A stretch of 64,000 bases of DNA from Labilibaculum sp041595635 (GCF_041595635.1 NZ_JBFHJW010000008.1:1-64000), one strand, 5' to 3'. Positions 27,614-35,528 are shown, counted from the stretch's first letter. Program-made: numbers and translations. Notes: generated from the letters alone by a model not told the origin.

Positions 27614-28549
27614 ATGGCAAATAAATCAGAACAGTTGTTTGAGGAATTAAGAGAAGCAATAATTAATTGCAATACATTTCCATTTCCTCAATTTTCGATC
27701 GATGGAAATCCAAAATCAAATGAATACGAGAATTTATTTATTGAGCTTGATAATAAATTTAATGCTTTATACTTACAAAGCCATAAAGATGATTTCTATT
27801 GGTTTCATTGTTCTTGCAAAGTGTATAAAAGCCATTTTAATCAAAGACTGAAAAAGTATTTAGGTGAAAATCCTGATGCTTTAGAAATTGATTTTTTACG
27901 TTTAGAGATTAAAAAAATAAATGACTCTAACGACGAACGAAACGAACCGCCCATAATTCCAGTTGAGGATTTTAAAAATCCTGAGTCAGATAATGAATAT
28001 CTTAGCTTTTTCGATTTAAAGAAAGATTCTTTTACAAAAATAAAACAATCACAAGAAAGGAAATTGGAATTTCTTAACTCCATTAAATATCCGCAAAAGG
28101 AAATTGCTAATATTAAACCAACTGTAAAAGTTAAAGCCCAAATCGAAAATAGATTATCAAACGAAGATCTTATAGCAATGTTGGTTAGTAAAGAGATTTT
28201 AAAAAAAGAACAAGAAAAGCAATTTTTGAAAATTATAAGTGGAAAACCTAAAACGGAAGATGTAATTTGGCATGATAAGAATTGGCAATTGTATACCCTT
28301 GTAAAATACTTTTCAGAACATGGTTTTTTAGATTTAGAAGAGGAGCAGATTAATACATTTATAATTGAAAATTTTGAAATAAAGGGCAATGGAAAGACCA
28401 TAGGAGCAAAACAAGCTTACACAAGAAGAAAAAAGCGCTATGAAGATACGAAATTAGCTTATGCAGGAAAATCCGACGAAAAAAACCAACTAGGAAAAGA
28501 CCTTTACTGTAAATATTCAACAAAACTAGATAGTGTTTTCAACAAATAG
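27614..28549 (+). CDS. Hypothetical protein of the element
   Basis: 311 aa, not recognised. Seen: a helical N-terminal part (to ~90) with aromatic residues in YWFHCSCKVYKSHF, an acidic low-complexity linker (~100-140), a Lys/Glu-rich helical stretch (~145-210), and a C-terminal segment of ~95 residues beginning VIWHDKNWQLYTLVKYFSEHGFL and ending in basic YTRRKKRYEDT. No signal peptide or membrane segment. Position right after the integrase is typical for accessory or regulatory proteins of Bacteroidota elements; the C-terminal layout loosely recalls the RteC regulator, but I would not assign it. Confidence 0.7.
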   Translation: MANKSEQLFEELREAIINCNTFPFPQFSIDGNPKSNEYENLFIELDNKFNALYLQSHKDDFYWFHCSCKVYKSHFNQRLKKYLGENPDALEIDFLRLEIKKINDSNDERNEPPIIPVEDFKNPESDNEYLSFFDLKKDSFTKIKQSQERKLEFLNSIKYPQKEIANIKPTVKVKAQIENRLSNEDLIAMLVSKEILKKEQEKQFLKIISGKPKTEDVIWHDKNWQLYTLVKYFSEHGFLDLEEEQINTFIIENFEIKGNGKTIGAKQAYTRRKKRYEDTKLAYAGKSDEKNQLGKDLYCKYSTKLDSVFNK

Positions 28550-28755
28550 TAATTAAAATCCAACAAATAAACTGCATGTGCCAAGTATTCAACTTGTTAT
28601 CTCTGTTGTCATGCCAACAAAATAATCCCTTAGTCCAACACTAAACCACAGATATTTAGATAGTTGTCAATCTTATCTTGCTTAACTTTATTTTATTCAA
28701 ACAGGTTAAAGATTTGTCGACAAATCCATTATTAATTTTCTTAAATATTAGAAAA
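28550..28755 (+). other. Intergenic stretch before the excisionase-like gene
   Basis: 206 bases holding three scattered CCAACA motifs (28560, 28614 and 28635 regions) and AT-rich sequence. It could hold the promoter of the following three-gene unit or an origin site. Nothing decisive is visible. Confidence 0.3.
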
Positions 28756-29040
28756 ATGGATTCAAAATCTAAAGAAGTAAATTTTGATTACTTAAAAGAG
28801 TTAATCAGAGAAGTAATAAGCGAGGAGCTTAAAAAAGGTAACAAGCCGAAAGATGAAACTAAGTTTCGCACAAGATTAGAGGTTGCAGAGCTTTTAAAAA
28901 TCACTTTACCAACATTGCACGAATACACAAAAGAAGGTCGTATTCAGGCTATGCGAATTGGTCGAAGGGTTTTGTATTCAGAACAAGCCGTTCAGGAGGC
29001 TTTACAAGTAGTTCCAAACACTAAAGGTAAAAGATCATGA
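28756..29040 (+). CDS. Excisionase-like helix-turn-helix protein
   Basis: 94-aa protein ending in a MerR/excisionase-type HTH (HTH_17): TRLEVAELLKITLPTLHEYTKEGRIQAMRIGRRVLYSEQAV. The first ~45 residues are charged and helical. I chose the ATG at 28756 (MDSKSKE); 26 further codons are open upstream but hydrophobic and atypical. Such proteins direct excision or regulate the element. Its stop overlaps the next start as ATGA. Confidence 0.8.
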   Translation: MDSKSKEVNFDYLKELIREVISEELKKGNKPKDETKFRTRLEVAELLKITLPTLHEYTKEGRIQAMRIGRRVLYSEQAVQEALQVVPNTKGKRS

Positions 29041-29393
29041 ACAAGCAAAAAGAAAAGGCTTGCGATTGCTCACAAGCCCTTAGGTGTTCAGACCTAAATC
29101 AAGTATCATTGATTCATATCAAAGATAAGAAAAACGCCCCGAAGGACAAGTTTCAAGTTCAATTAAAAAGAGTTTACGAGGCTTTTAAAACCCCTGGAAC
29201 TATGCTTGAAATTTCATATCGAACAGGTATCGAAAGAGCTAATATTTGTTGGTATGTGAGAGAACTTGAAAAGCATGATAAAATACAAATTATTAGAAAA
29301 GGATTTTGTTCTATAACAAAGCATAGAGCAGGATTCTATACCACCGATGAAGCCCTATTTCATAATGATGAGAATCAATTAAAATTGTTTTGA
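29037..29393 (+). CDS. Small winged-helix-like DNA-binding protein of the element
   Basis: 118 aa. The central segment LKRVYEAFKTPGTMLEISYRTGIERANICWYVRELEKHDKIQIIRKGFC reads as a winged helix-turn-helix, with recognition helix ERANICWYVREL and a basic wing. The N-terminus holds CDCSQALRCSD, three cysteines of unknown meaning. Translation is coupled to the preceding HTH gene (ATGA overlap), and one base separates it from the next gene, so the three genes form one unit. Similar small proteins occur before replication genes in Bacteroidota elements. Confidence 0.65.
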   Translation: MNKQKEKACDCSQALRCSDLNQVSLIHIKDKKNAPKDKFQVQLKRVYEAFKTPGTMLEISYRTGIERANICWYVRELEKHDKIQIIRKGFCSITKHRAGFYTTDEALFHNDENQLKLF

Positions 29394-29394
29394 T

Positions 29395-30624
29395 ATGGTT
29401 GATGGCATTGGAGTAAAAAATATTCCTTTCCCTGAAAACTATTGGCTTACTCATCCACTTTTAAAAGATTTGAAGCGAAGAACGACTTCAACAATTGGAA
29501 AGAGTAACACGGGGGAGAGTTTTGGGAGTGAATCAACTTTTGTAGATTATCGGGGAATTAAATTTTCAGATAATAGCATAAGAGGAAGTATTCATAAATT
29601 CCATAATCAGGGCAAGCACAATAATAATGACTTTTCTAGAGCTGAAATAATTGAGACCTTGAAAGAGTTACATTCTGATTTCAGTATTAATCCGCTTACA
29701 GTTCAGGTAACAAACCCCGAATTTGGTTTTAATATTGACTTGCCTTTTCCAGTCAATCAATTTCTAAATACAATACTTTGGCAAGGAGGACAAGCAAACG
29801 GCAAACCTTTAGTAAATCAAAAAGGAATCGAGTTTAAGCATGAAAATTATTATTGGCTAAAGATCTACATGAAAGACTTTGAAAATAGGCTTAGAGTTGA
29901 GATAAAACCTCTTAGGAAGGTGTTTTATAAGCAAACAGGAATCAATAATTTAATTGATATTGCTGATGCTGATAAATTAAAAGTGTTCTTTAAAATCTTA
30001 ATAGAGAAGTTCTCAGAGGTGGTTTGCTTCGATGATAGCATTAATATTAATGATCTAGGCAAAAGAGATACTAAAGCTTATGACGAGTTAAAGAATGGTT
30101 ACAATTGGGAAAAGTACAACAAGAAGCAGAGACATGATAAAAAGCAAACCTTGAAAAGACTGATAGATCAGTATGGCAATAGAGATTATAAATCCATTAT
30201 TATTGATCTGCTAGAAAAAAAGTTTGCCGAGTTGATTAATGATGATATAAAAACATGTAACCTATTACATGATTTTGAAAAAGATTTGAATCAGGAATTT
30301 AAACCGAAACATGTAACCTATTACAGTGTAGATAAGGGGAAAAAACGTTACAAGTTAAATAATGATAGAAAGTGTAAAATTACTGGCTTAGGTATTTCAA
30401 TGCAGAAAGACAATAGTATTTTATTATCACATGTAGGATTAAGATATTATTTGGAACATGAGCCTACGATATTTGAGGAAGTCAAAAGAAAGCATCTAAC
30501 TAGAAAATGGTTTCATTCTGAACTAGATATTCAAATAAGGGAGATTGCGCATAACATTAGAGATTGTTACAGAAATAGAAATCGAAAGTATGGAAGTTTA
30601 GAAGATCAGAGTAGTTTATTCTAG
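29395..30624 (+). CDS. Putative replication initiator (phage CRI/RstA-like)
   Basis: 409 aa. I do not see a textbook HUH motif. The N-terminal part has the layout of filamentous-phage and plasmid replication proteins: IRGSIHKFHNQG..NNNDFS (near residues 66-86), then INPLTVQVTNPEFGFNIDLPFP, a YYWLKIYMKD strand, and LRVEIKPLRK near 180. The C-terminal half is basic and rich in Lys/Tyr (KYNKKQRHDKKQTLKRL). The last 60 residues include several Tyr/Arg pairs. By pattern I suggest a rolling-circle-type initiator for the excised element. It directly follows the two DNA-binding proteins. Confidence 0.5.
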   Translation: MVDGIGVKNIPFPENYWLTHPLLKDLKRRTTSTIGKSNTGESFGSESTFVDYRGIKFSDNSIRGSIHKFHNQGKHNNNDFSRAEIIETLKELHSDFSINPLTVQVTNPEFGFNIDLPFPVNQFLNTILWQGGQANGKPLVNQKGIEFKHENYYWLKIYMKDFENRLRVEIKPLRKVFYKQTGINNLIDIADADKLKVFFKILIEKFSEVVCFDDSININDLGKRDTKAYDELKNGYNWEKYNKKQRHDKKQTLKRLIDQYGNRDYKSIIIDLLEKKFAELINDDIKTCNLLHDFEKDLNQEFKPKHVTYYSVDKGKKRYKLNNDRKCKITGLGISMQKDNSILLSHVGLRYYLEHEPTIFEEVKRKHLTRKWFHSELDIQIREIAHNIRDCYRNRNRKYGSLEDQSSLF

Positions 30625-30690
30625 ATAGCTAAAATCTATAAGAAATAAAATATCATTACTTTTACTAAAGTAGTTAATAATAGAAATACG

Positions 30691-30939
30691 ATGAGCGAAA
30701 GGAAAAAGTACGGAGGTCGAAAAAAAGGCACTCTAAACAAACAAACGGCTAAAATAAAGGAGGTTGTTTATTCAGTCGTGACAAATAATATTGACCAATT
30801 GCAAAGCGATATTGATTTATTAGAGCCTAAAGACCGTATTAACGTAATGTTAAAATTGTTGGATTATGTAATTCCAAAGAAAAAACCCGAAATAGAGGAA
30901 GAAGACAAAGAACCTGTAAACTTTATAATTGAAATTTAA
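30691..30939 (+). CDS. Small phage-type protein
   Basis: 82 aa. It starts GGRKKGTLNKQTAKIKEVV and contains IDLLEPKDRINVMLKLLDYVIPK, a pattern common in small proteins of Bacteroidota prophages and elements (basic N-terminal HTH-like helix, then LxPKxR). The C-terminus is acidic. The function is not established; such proteins are sometimes found near terminase genes, none of which is here. A terminator follows. Confidence 0.6.
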   Translation: MSERKKYGGRKKGTLNKQTAKIKEVVYSVVTNNIDQLQSDIDLLEPKDRINVMLKLLDYVIPKKKPEIEEEDKEPVNFIIEI

Positions 30940-30962
30940 TCAATGTATCATTTAGAATAAAT

Positions 30963-30997
30963 CCCTGCTTAGTTAAATCTAGGTAGGGTATTTTTTT
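30963..30997 (+). terminator. Terminator after the small phage-type gene
   Basis: A 10-bp stem CCCTGCTTAG / CTAGGTAGGG with two G-T pairs, six-base loop, then TATTTTTTT. Confidence 0.75.
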
Positions 30998-31075
30998 GTA
31001 TTAAATATTAATATGTAGCTTTAAATAGTTAGATTTATGAGAAGTATAATTTCAATTTATAAATATTATAATTCT

Positions 31076-31573
31076 ATGAAAAAGATAATTATTTGCCTTA
31101 TAATGTTGTGTAGTTTGGCTGTACAGGCTAAAGAATTTACTGAAGTCGTAGAGATATCAGGGAAAAATAAAAGTCAACTTTATAGCAGTGCTAGAGAATG
31201 GTTTGCTGAAACTTTTAAATCAGCTGAAGATGTGTTACAGATGGATGATTCAATAGCAGGCAAGTTGATTGGAAAAGGAATGGGAGATATTACGGTAAAA
31301 TCAGGAATGGTTCCTGTTTCGTTCAATTATGATTTTACGGTAAAGGTTTTTATTAAAGAGGGAAAATATAAATATATTATTCAGGATATAGCTGTTATTA
31401 GTGAAGGTATAAGAACTAATTACGAGGACTATGAGGCAGCCAAAGAGAAATTTAAAAACAAAAAGAAACGTGTTGCCTTTTTTGATGAAATTCTAAATTC
31501 TATTGATTCTGATATGACACAAATTGTCGTTTCATTAAAAACTAAAATGAAAGGAATTGAAGATGATTGGTAA
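31076..31573 (+). CDS. DUF4468-domain secreted protein
   Basis: 165 aa from the ATG at 31076 (MKKIIICLIML), with a signal peptide ending at VQA. The mature part is a DUF4468/TBP-like fold: EISGKNKSQLYSSAREWFAETFKS, DSIAGKLIGKGMGDI, then paired beta strands YDFTVKVFIKEGKYKYIIQDI. These proteins are common in Bacteroidota envelopes; function unknown. The upstream ATG (31037) would hide the signal peptide and is rejected. As the last gene before the right end of the element, it looks like cargo. Confidence 0.75.
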   Translation: MKKIIICLIMLCSLAVQAKEFTEVVEISGKNKSQLYSSAREWFAETFKSAEDVLQMDDSIAGKLIGKGMGDITVKSGMVPVSFNYDFTVKVFIKEGKYKYIIQDIAVISEGIRTNYEDYEAAKEKFKNKKKRVAFFDEILNSIDSDMTQIVVSLKTKMKGIEDDW

Positions 31574-31680
31574 TATTCAAACCTGATAAAACATGAATTT
31601 TAGGACTACTCAAAAGAATTGTTTCAGATTCTCAAAGCTTAACAAAACTTAACAATCACATTTTATAATTTGAGTTTCTT

Positions 31681-31757
31681 GAGTCCATAAAAAGAATTGA
31701 TATTTTGCCATTTTGCACAGTATAAAAAAGAAAGAGTTTTTCGAGTCCATAAAAAGA
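31681..31757 (+). repeat. Two direct 15-bp repeats near the right end
   Basis: GAGTCCATAAAAAGA occurs at 31681-31695 and 31743-31757, and both copies are preceded by a similar T-rich GAGTTT segment. Regular spacing near the att site suggests binding sites for integrase or excisionase (inference). Confidence 0.6.
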
Positions 31758-31780
31758 CTGTTTTTCTCAGAAAACAAAGC

Positions 31781-31814
31781 AAATCGATTTCATTCCGCCC
31801 CCGATTCCGCCCCC
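31781..31814 (+). repeat. Inner 34-bp direct repeat, right copy
   Basis: AAATCGATTT followed by a C-rich tandem of ATTCCGCCCCCG. Same orientation as the copy at 26151-26184, with two mismatches. Confidence 0.8.
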
Positions 31815-31874
31815 GATTGAATTTATATTTTTACATTGTCAGTATTAAAAGGGCTTGTAGAGTATTAGGTCTAG

Positions 31875-31891
31875 TCCGCCAGAGACCTCTA
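31875..31891 (+). repeat. attR: 17-bp direct repeat
   Basis: Exact copy of the tRNA-Cys 3' end at 26036-26052. The preceding bases no longer match the tRNA, which marks the element boundary. Confidence 0.88.
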
Positions 31892-31902
31892 AGTAAATTT
31901 AT

Positions 31903-31938
31903 AAAGCCCCAATTCTTAACGAATTGGGGCTTTGTTGT
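31903..31938 (+). terminator. Terminator outside attR, probably the original tRNA-Cys terminator
   Basis: A 13-bp perfect stem AAAGCCCCAATTC / GAATTGGGGCTTT with a 5-base loop and GTTGTTTTT after it. It lies 11 bases beyond attR, where the tRNA terminator would be in an unoccupied chromosome. Confidence 0.8.
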
Positions 31939-32087
31939 TTTTGGAACTTACTGTTTTTTGAAAATTTTAGAAATCAGTAGTTTCATCAAGCAAAAAATCC
32001 ACTGAAAGGTTCTTCTTTTCAGTGGATTTGTATTTGATGCTTTAATTTATTGTAGAGTTACTCTGTGCAACAGCTTACACATCGCAA

Positions 32088-34403
32088 TTAGTAAATCATT
32101 TTTAGTTTTAGATTTTCTTCGACTACTAATTTTCCAGAGTTAATAATTTCGTTTTCAGAGTGGATATTGTTTTTAGCTCCCCATAAAAGAGCGACTAGTT
32201 TCACAGGGTTATTTTTAAACGTATTTTTTGTAATGTTCACGTTGATAATACCTCTGGTATTTACTAGAATTCCTTTCTTTTCATTTTTTCCACACTTGGT
32301 AAATAAACTATTGCTAACAAGTAATGTTCCACCAATTGTTGATTCATCATATCCGCCTCGGTAGTAGTTAATAACATTGCTCTGAATATTTGTAAATTTG
32401 CAATTATCAATGGTTAGGAATTCAACATTATAATCGCCTTGGTCGTTGGTTTCTTCTGATAAATCAATACCATTCTCACAATCTTTCATCTCAGTATTGG
32501 AGAAGGAAATATTGATGGCAAATGTTTCTTTATAAGCCTTAAGAACATAGTCGAAATTGCTGATTTCTGATCCATCTACACTTAGGTTGTATAAGCTTGA
32601 CATGTTATCCTCAAGACTTGCAAATGCATATTGTTTCATTTCACCAATTAGCACAACATTCTTTAAGGAAAGGTTACCATAAGGATGCATTTCGAAAGCT
32701 GGAGTCATGCTGTCACCCGAGTAGATAATTTGCGCTTTATCATTTTTATCTTTCGACTGAATGGTAATGTCTTTATCAATGATTAGAGAACTGCTTACGG
32801 CATATTGTCCTGCAGGTAATTCAATGATATCTCCACTATTGGCTTTTTCAATTTTCGAGGCCAAATCGCCTTTTTCAGTTGTAGCAATGAAGGTTTGCGC
32901 TGCTTTTTCAATTTTTTTGTTCGAATACCAGTTGGTACCATATTTTTTAGGATCCAAAATTTTAGGATCTATTTCTGGAGATTTACAAACAGCTCCCACT
33001 GAATTATTTACAGATCGTGAATTTCCAAAAATATCTTTGCTGATAGTTTCAAAATCGAAACCTGCATATACATTTGTATCTGCCTGATTATTTTTAGGAA
33101 CGTAAATTTCATCCGTCAATTTAGTCATCTCAATATTGCTGGCTTCAACACCTTCATAGGGATCAAAAGCAACTCCCTGGTTGTTGATGATATTGTTTTT
33201 GAAATCTACACCATCTATCACCTCATGGGCAACGATTGGGTTTGCATCTCCTTTTTCGTTATAAATGATGTTATTGGCAACTGTGGTTCTGATTGGTCTT
33301 GCCGATCGTATTTCCGATAAAGGAAGTACATCTTTTTGGCTAACATTTGTTCCTACACTAAATTGCCATGGATTTATGCAGTTTACCCAAGTGTTGTGTG
33401 CAACAACAACATCGGTTACCTGATTGTATCTGTTTAAGGGAGATTTAGGAATGCCATTCATAACAGCGAGCGGACTTCTAAATACTCTTCCTTTTAAATT
33501 AAAAAAGTAGTTGTTAGTAATCCAATGACCAGTATTTACAACGCGGATACCTCCAATATTATCTGAATGATCATCGCCAATAAAATAGTTGCCATCCACA
33601 ATGCAATAGTTTCCGTGACGCAAAACTAAAGAGCCTTCGCATTTGTAAAAAACATTGTTTCGGAACTCATTAAAATTTGATTTGTTCGAAATGATTTCTA
33701 CCTCTCCATTGCATTCTTCGAATAGGTTATTTGCCACAAGAGCATTACTAGGCGACATGGAAGTAAAACTAGATCCGATTTGCATGGTTTCTCCATGTGG
33801 TCCACCTTTTGATGGTCGTGGGCCAAAGTAGTTATTGACAATTTTGTGATGGTTTTTAATACTTTCATTTCCTTTAATAAAGACTCTTATTGTAGGATTT
33901 GAATTTGATTTTCCAGAAATGTAGCAGTGATCCAGTTCATTATATCTACCCCAGAATTCTACCCAATGATCTTCTCTGTCGCGTTTAGGTTGATTAAAAT
34001 CTTTGATAACACAATTTGTAAGCCTACAGTGATTAGCCACCTTATCACCTAGTTTAAAAGCGACAACTGCTTGCGAGGGTGTGTATCCATTTTTAAAATA
34101 GATACCACTAACTATCAGGTATTCACCTCCAAATTTCAGGTCTGATTGCCCCTCAATGCTTACTTCTCCAGGTGTTTCTGCACGTAAAGTAATCGGCTTA
34201 TTTTTAGTGCCTTTTCCTGTGAATTGTATTTCAACATCTTTCCATACTCCATTTGCAAGAATAATTTCGTCCCCAGGAACGGCATTTTCTATTGCTTTAT
34301 TAAGTTCTTCTGCATTATTTACTTTTAGGCCTTTCTGGCTGGAGATGTCGTTACATGCTGCCATGAAAATAAGAAAGCTTAAAAATATAAAATATCGTTT
34401 CAT
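32088..34403 (-). CDS. Polysaccharide lyase family 6 lipoprotein (alginate lyase)
   Basis: Surface or periplasmic lipoprotein (lipobox MAAC, Cys17) of 771 aa. The first parallel beta-helix (~25-440) carries the PL6 catalytic pair Lys241 (EIISNKSN) and Arg262 (LVLRHGNY), 21 residues apart as in the studied enzyme AlyGC, plus PHGETMQIG. A second beta-helix follows (~490-770), as in two-domain PL6 enzymes. The likely substrate is alginate, cleaved by beta-elimination; a chondroitinase B-like specificity is the alternative. No SusC/SusD pair or other lyases adjoin it. It lies just outside the tRNA-Cys element. Confidence 0.85.
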   Translation of the reverse strand: MKRYFIFLSFLIFMAACNDISSQKGLKVNNAEELNKAIENAVPGDEIILANGVWKDVEIQFTGKGTKNKPITLRAETPGEVSIEGQSDLKFGGEYLIVSGIYFKNGYTPSQAVVAFKLGDKVANHCRLTNCVIKDFNQPKRDREDHWVEFWGRYNELDHCYISGKSNSNPTIRVFIKGNESIKNHHKIVNNYFGPRPSKGGPHGETMQIGSSFTSMSPSNALVANNLFEECNGEVEIISNKSNFNEFRNNVFYKCEGSLVLRHGNYCIVDGNYFIGDDHSDNIGGIRVVNTGHWITNNYFFNLKGRVFRSPLAVMNGIPKSPLNRYNQVTDVVVAHNTWVNCINPWQFSVGTNVSQKDVLPLSEIRSARPIRTTVANNIIYNEKGDANPIVAHEVIDGVDFKNNIINNQGVAFDPYEGVEASNIEMTKLTDEIYVPKNNQADTNVYAGFDFETISKDIFGNSRSVNNSVGAVCKSPEIDPKILDPKKYGTNWYSNKKIEKAAQTFIATTEKGDLASKIEKANSGDIIELPAGQYAVSSSLIIDKDITIQSKDKNDKAQIIYSGDSMTPAFEMHPYGNLSLKNVVLIGEMKQYAFASLEDNMSSLYNLSVDGSEISNFDYVLKAYKETFAINISFSNTEMKDCENGIDLSEETNDQGDYNVEFLTIDNCKFTNIQSNVINYYRGGYDESTIGGTLLVSNSLFTKCGKNEKKGILVNTRGIINVNITKNTFKNNPVKLVALLWGAKNNIHSENEIINSGKLVVEENLKLKMIY

Positions 34404-34639
34404 AAGTTTTATTGATTAAATAAATGAAAAATTTAAACTTGTTGAAATGTTACAACGCATTTTAGATTTTTCTGTAAATATTTATTTTGGGAGTTAAAAT
34501 GCAACGTAAATTTATATTAAGTGTCCTGCATAATACATGATTATTTAGGGATTGCATAAACTATTACTTTATTTATTGTTAATTTTTTAAATAAAAATCT
34601 TCCTACAGAAGTTCTAAAATTTTACTAATTTATGAAAAT

Positions 34640-34670
34640 CAAATTTAGTTTCATACCATCTATTTACAAC
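34640..34670 (-). promoter_or_regulatory. Candidate promoter of the PL6 lyase
   Basis: Read on the minus strand: GTTG, 19-base spacer, TAAATTTG. Close to TTTG-N19-TAnnTTTG. It would leave a leader of about 230 bases, which is long. Confidence 0.35.
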
Positions 34671-34928
34671 GTTTGCAAATTCTAATTATTTAGGGAATAA
34701 TTATTTTACTAGTGTATCAGTAAAACTTAGGTTTTTAGGATTTCTTATGACTAGTATTTGTTTGCAATTTAGATTCGTTCTAAAAATGTTTTATTATTTA
34801 GTGTGGAGATTCTTATTGGGTAATTTTAATTGTCTAGCTTTTATAAGAAAGACATTTAGTGACCATGAGTATGCGAAAATATATTTATTGAAAAAGGAAT
34901 TCTTCTTTTGATTTTTCATTTTTATAGA

Positions 34929-34956
34929 TTTGAAGTGGCTTATTTTTTTATATTTG
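34929..34956 (+). promoter_or_regulatory. Candidate promoter of the first rhodanese gene
   Basis: TTTG (34929-34932), 16-base spacer, TATATTTG (34949-34956), 41 bases before the ATG. Confidence 0.5.
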
Positions 34957-34997
34957 TTAGAGGTAAATAAGAATGGATTCGGTTATTCACTGATTCT

Positions 34998-35393
34998 ATG
35001 AATGAGATGTTTAATTTAAATATTAGAAATATGGTTTTTTTTCAAAATAATAATAACGGTCCAAAAACAAGTTATACAGCCCTTGAGTTAATGAGTGAAT
35101 TGCAAAAACGAGATGATATTATTTTGGTTGATATTCGGGAACCTCAGGAGCTAGCTAAAAAAGGAATAGCAAATGCCATGCATATTTCTGAGGATGAAAT
35201 GAATGATAAATTGCCACTTTTGCCTAAAGATAAGGATATCGTAATTTTTGATCATTTAGGATTTAGAAGCAAACAAGTCCGAAATTACATGCACAAAATA
35301 GGATATCACCGCACAGCGCATTTAAAGGGAGGATTAAATAGTTGGAATGAAGAGTTGAAAAAGCAACAAAATCAAGTTTCCGAAATGGAATAG
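34998..35393 (+). CDS. Rhodanese-like protein without active cysteine
   Basis: 131-aa single rhodanese domain. The fold markers ILVDIREPQE (near 42-51) and LKGGLNSW are present. The active-site loop reads FDHLGFRS, so the sulfur-carrying Cys is Asp85. It is probably not a sulfurtransferase; inactive rhodaneses can act as binding or regulatory domains. The next gene is a related rhodanese with an intact cysteine, suggesting duplication and divergence. A terminator lies between them, so they are transcribed separately. Confidence 0.85.
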   Translation: MNEMFNLNIRNMVFFQNNNNGPKTSYTALELMSELQKRDDIILVDIREPQELAKKGIANAMHISEDEMNDKLPLLPKDKDIVIFDHLGFRSKQVRNYMHKIGYHRTAHLKGGLNSWNEELKKQQNQVSEME

Positions 35394-35414
35394 ATAAAAA
35401 TATGAAATGAAAAG

Positions 35415-35449
35415 AAGCTCAATGACTATCAGTTATTGAGCTTTTTTAT
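35415..35449 (+). terminator. Terminator between the two rhodanese genes
   Basis: AAGCTCAAT / ATTGAGCTT stem extended by three weaker pairs, then a T run. Confidence 0.75.
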
Positions 35450-35528
35450 TGCGGATTTCTGTATTGAAAGTACCTCTTCTTTTAATTTTACTATCTTTAG
35501 TAAGATTAATAACAAATAAAAAAAGAGA

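Larger units (their letters stand above)
26036..31891 (+). mobile_element. Integrated element in the 3' end of tRNA-Cys
   Basis: About 5.86 kb lies between two copies of a 17-bp direct repeat, the left one overlapping the tRNA-Cys 3' end and the right one at 31875-31891. A tyrosine integrase gene starts 180 bases inside the left end, the usual arrangement for tRNA-targeting elements. The cargo is an unknown protein, an excisionase-like HTH protein, a winged-helix-like protein, a probable replication initiator, a small phage-type protein and a DUF4468 protein. No relaxase, capsid or secretion genes are present, so it would depend on replication or a helper for transfer (inference). Further repeats lie inside both ends. 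Confidence 0.85.
31574..32087 (+). other. Right end of the element and junction with the chromosome
   Basis: 514 bases with no convincing gene. It contains two copies of GAGTCCATAAAAAGA (31681-31695 and 31743-31757, 62 bases apart), the right 34-bp inner repeat, the 17-bp attR, and a strong terminator just outside attR. An open frame across 31697-32005 spans all of these signals and looks non-coding. Confidence 0.6.
34404..34997 (+). other. AT-rich intergenic region between the lyase and the first rhodanese gene
   Basis: 594 bases with divergent promoters as the only signals I see: a candidate minus-strand promoter at 34640-34670 and a plus-strand one at 34929-34956. No ORF, repeat or RNA gene is recognised. 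Confidence 0.5.

Noticed and set aside
27841..28401. 186-codon open frame antisense to the element's 311-aa gene
   Set aside because: Composition (Phe/Ser/Cys-rich) is that of a reverse-strand shadow. The plus-strand frame has normal codon use and spacing to its neighbours.
31697..32005. 102-codon open frame across the right end of the element
   Set aside because: It runs through the inner repeat, attR and a terminator, has an odd composition and no recognisable domain.
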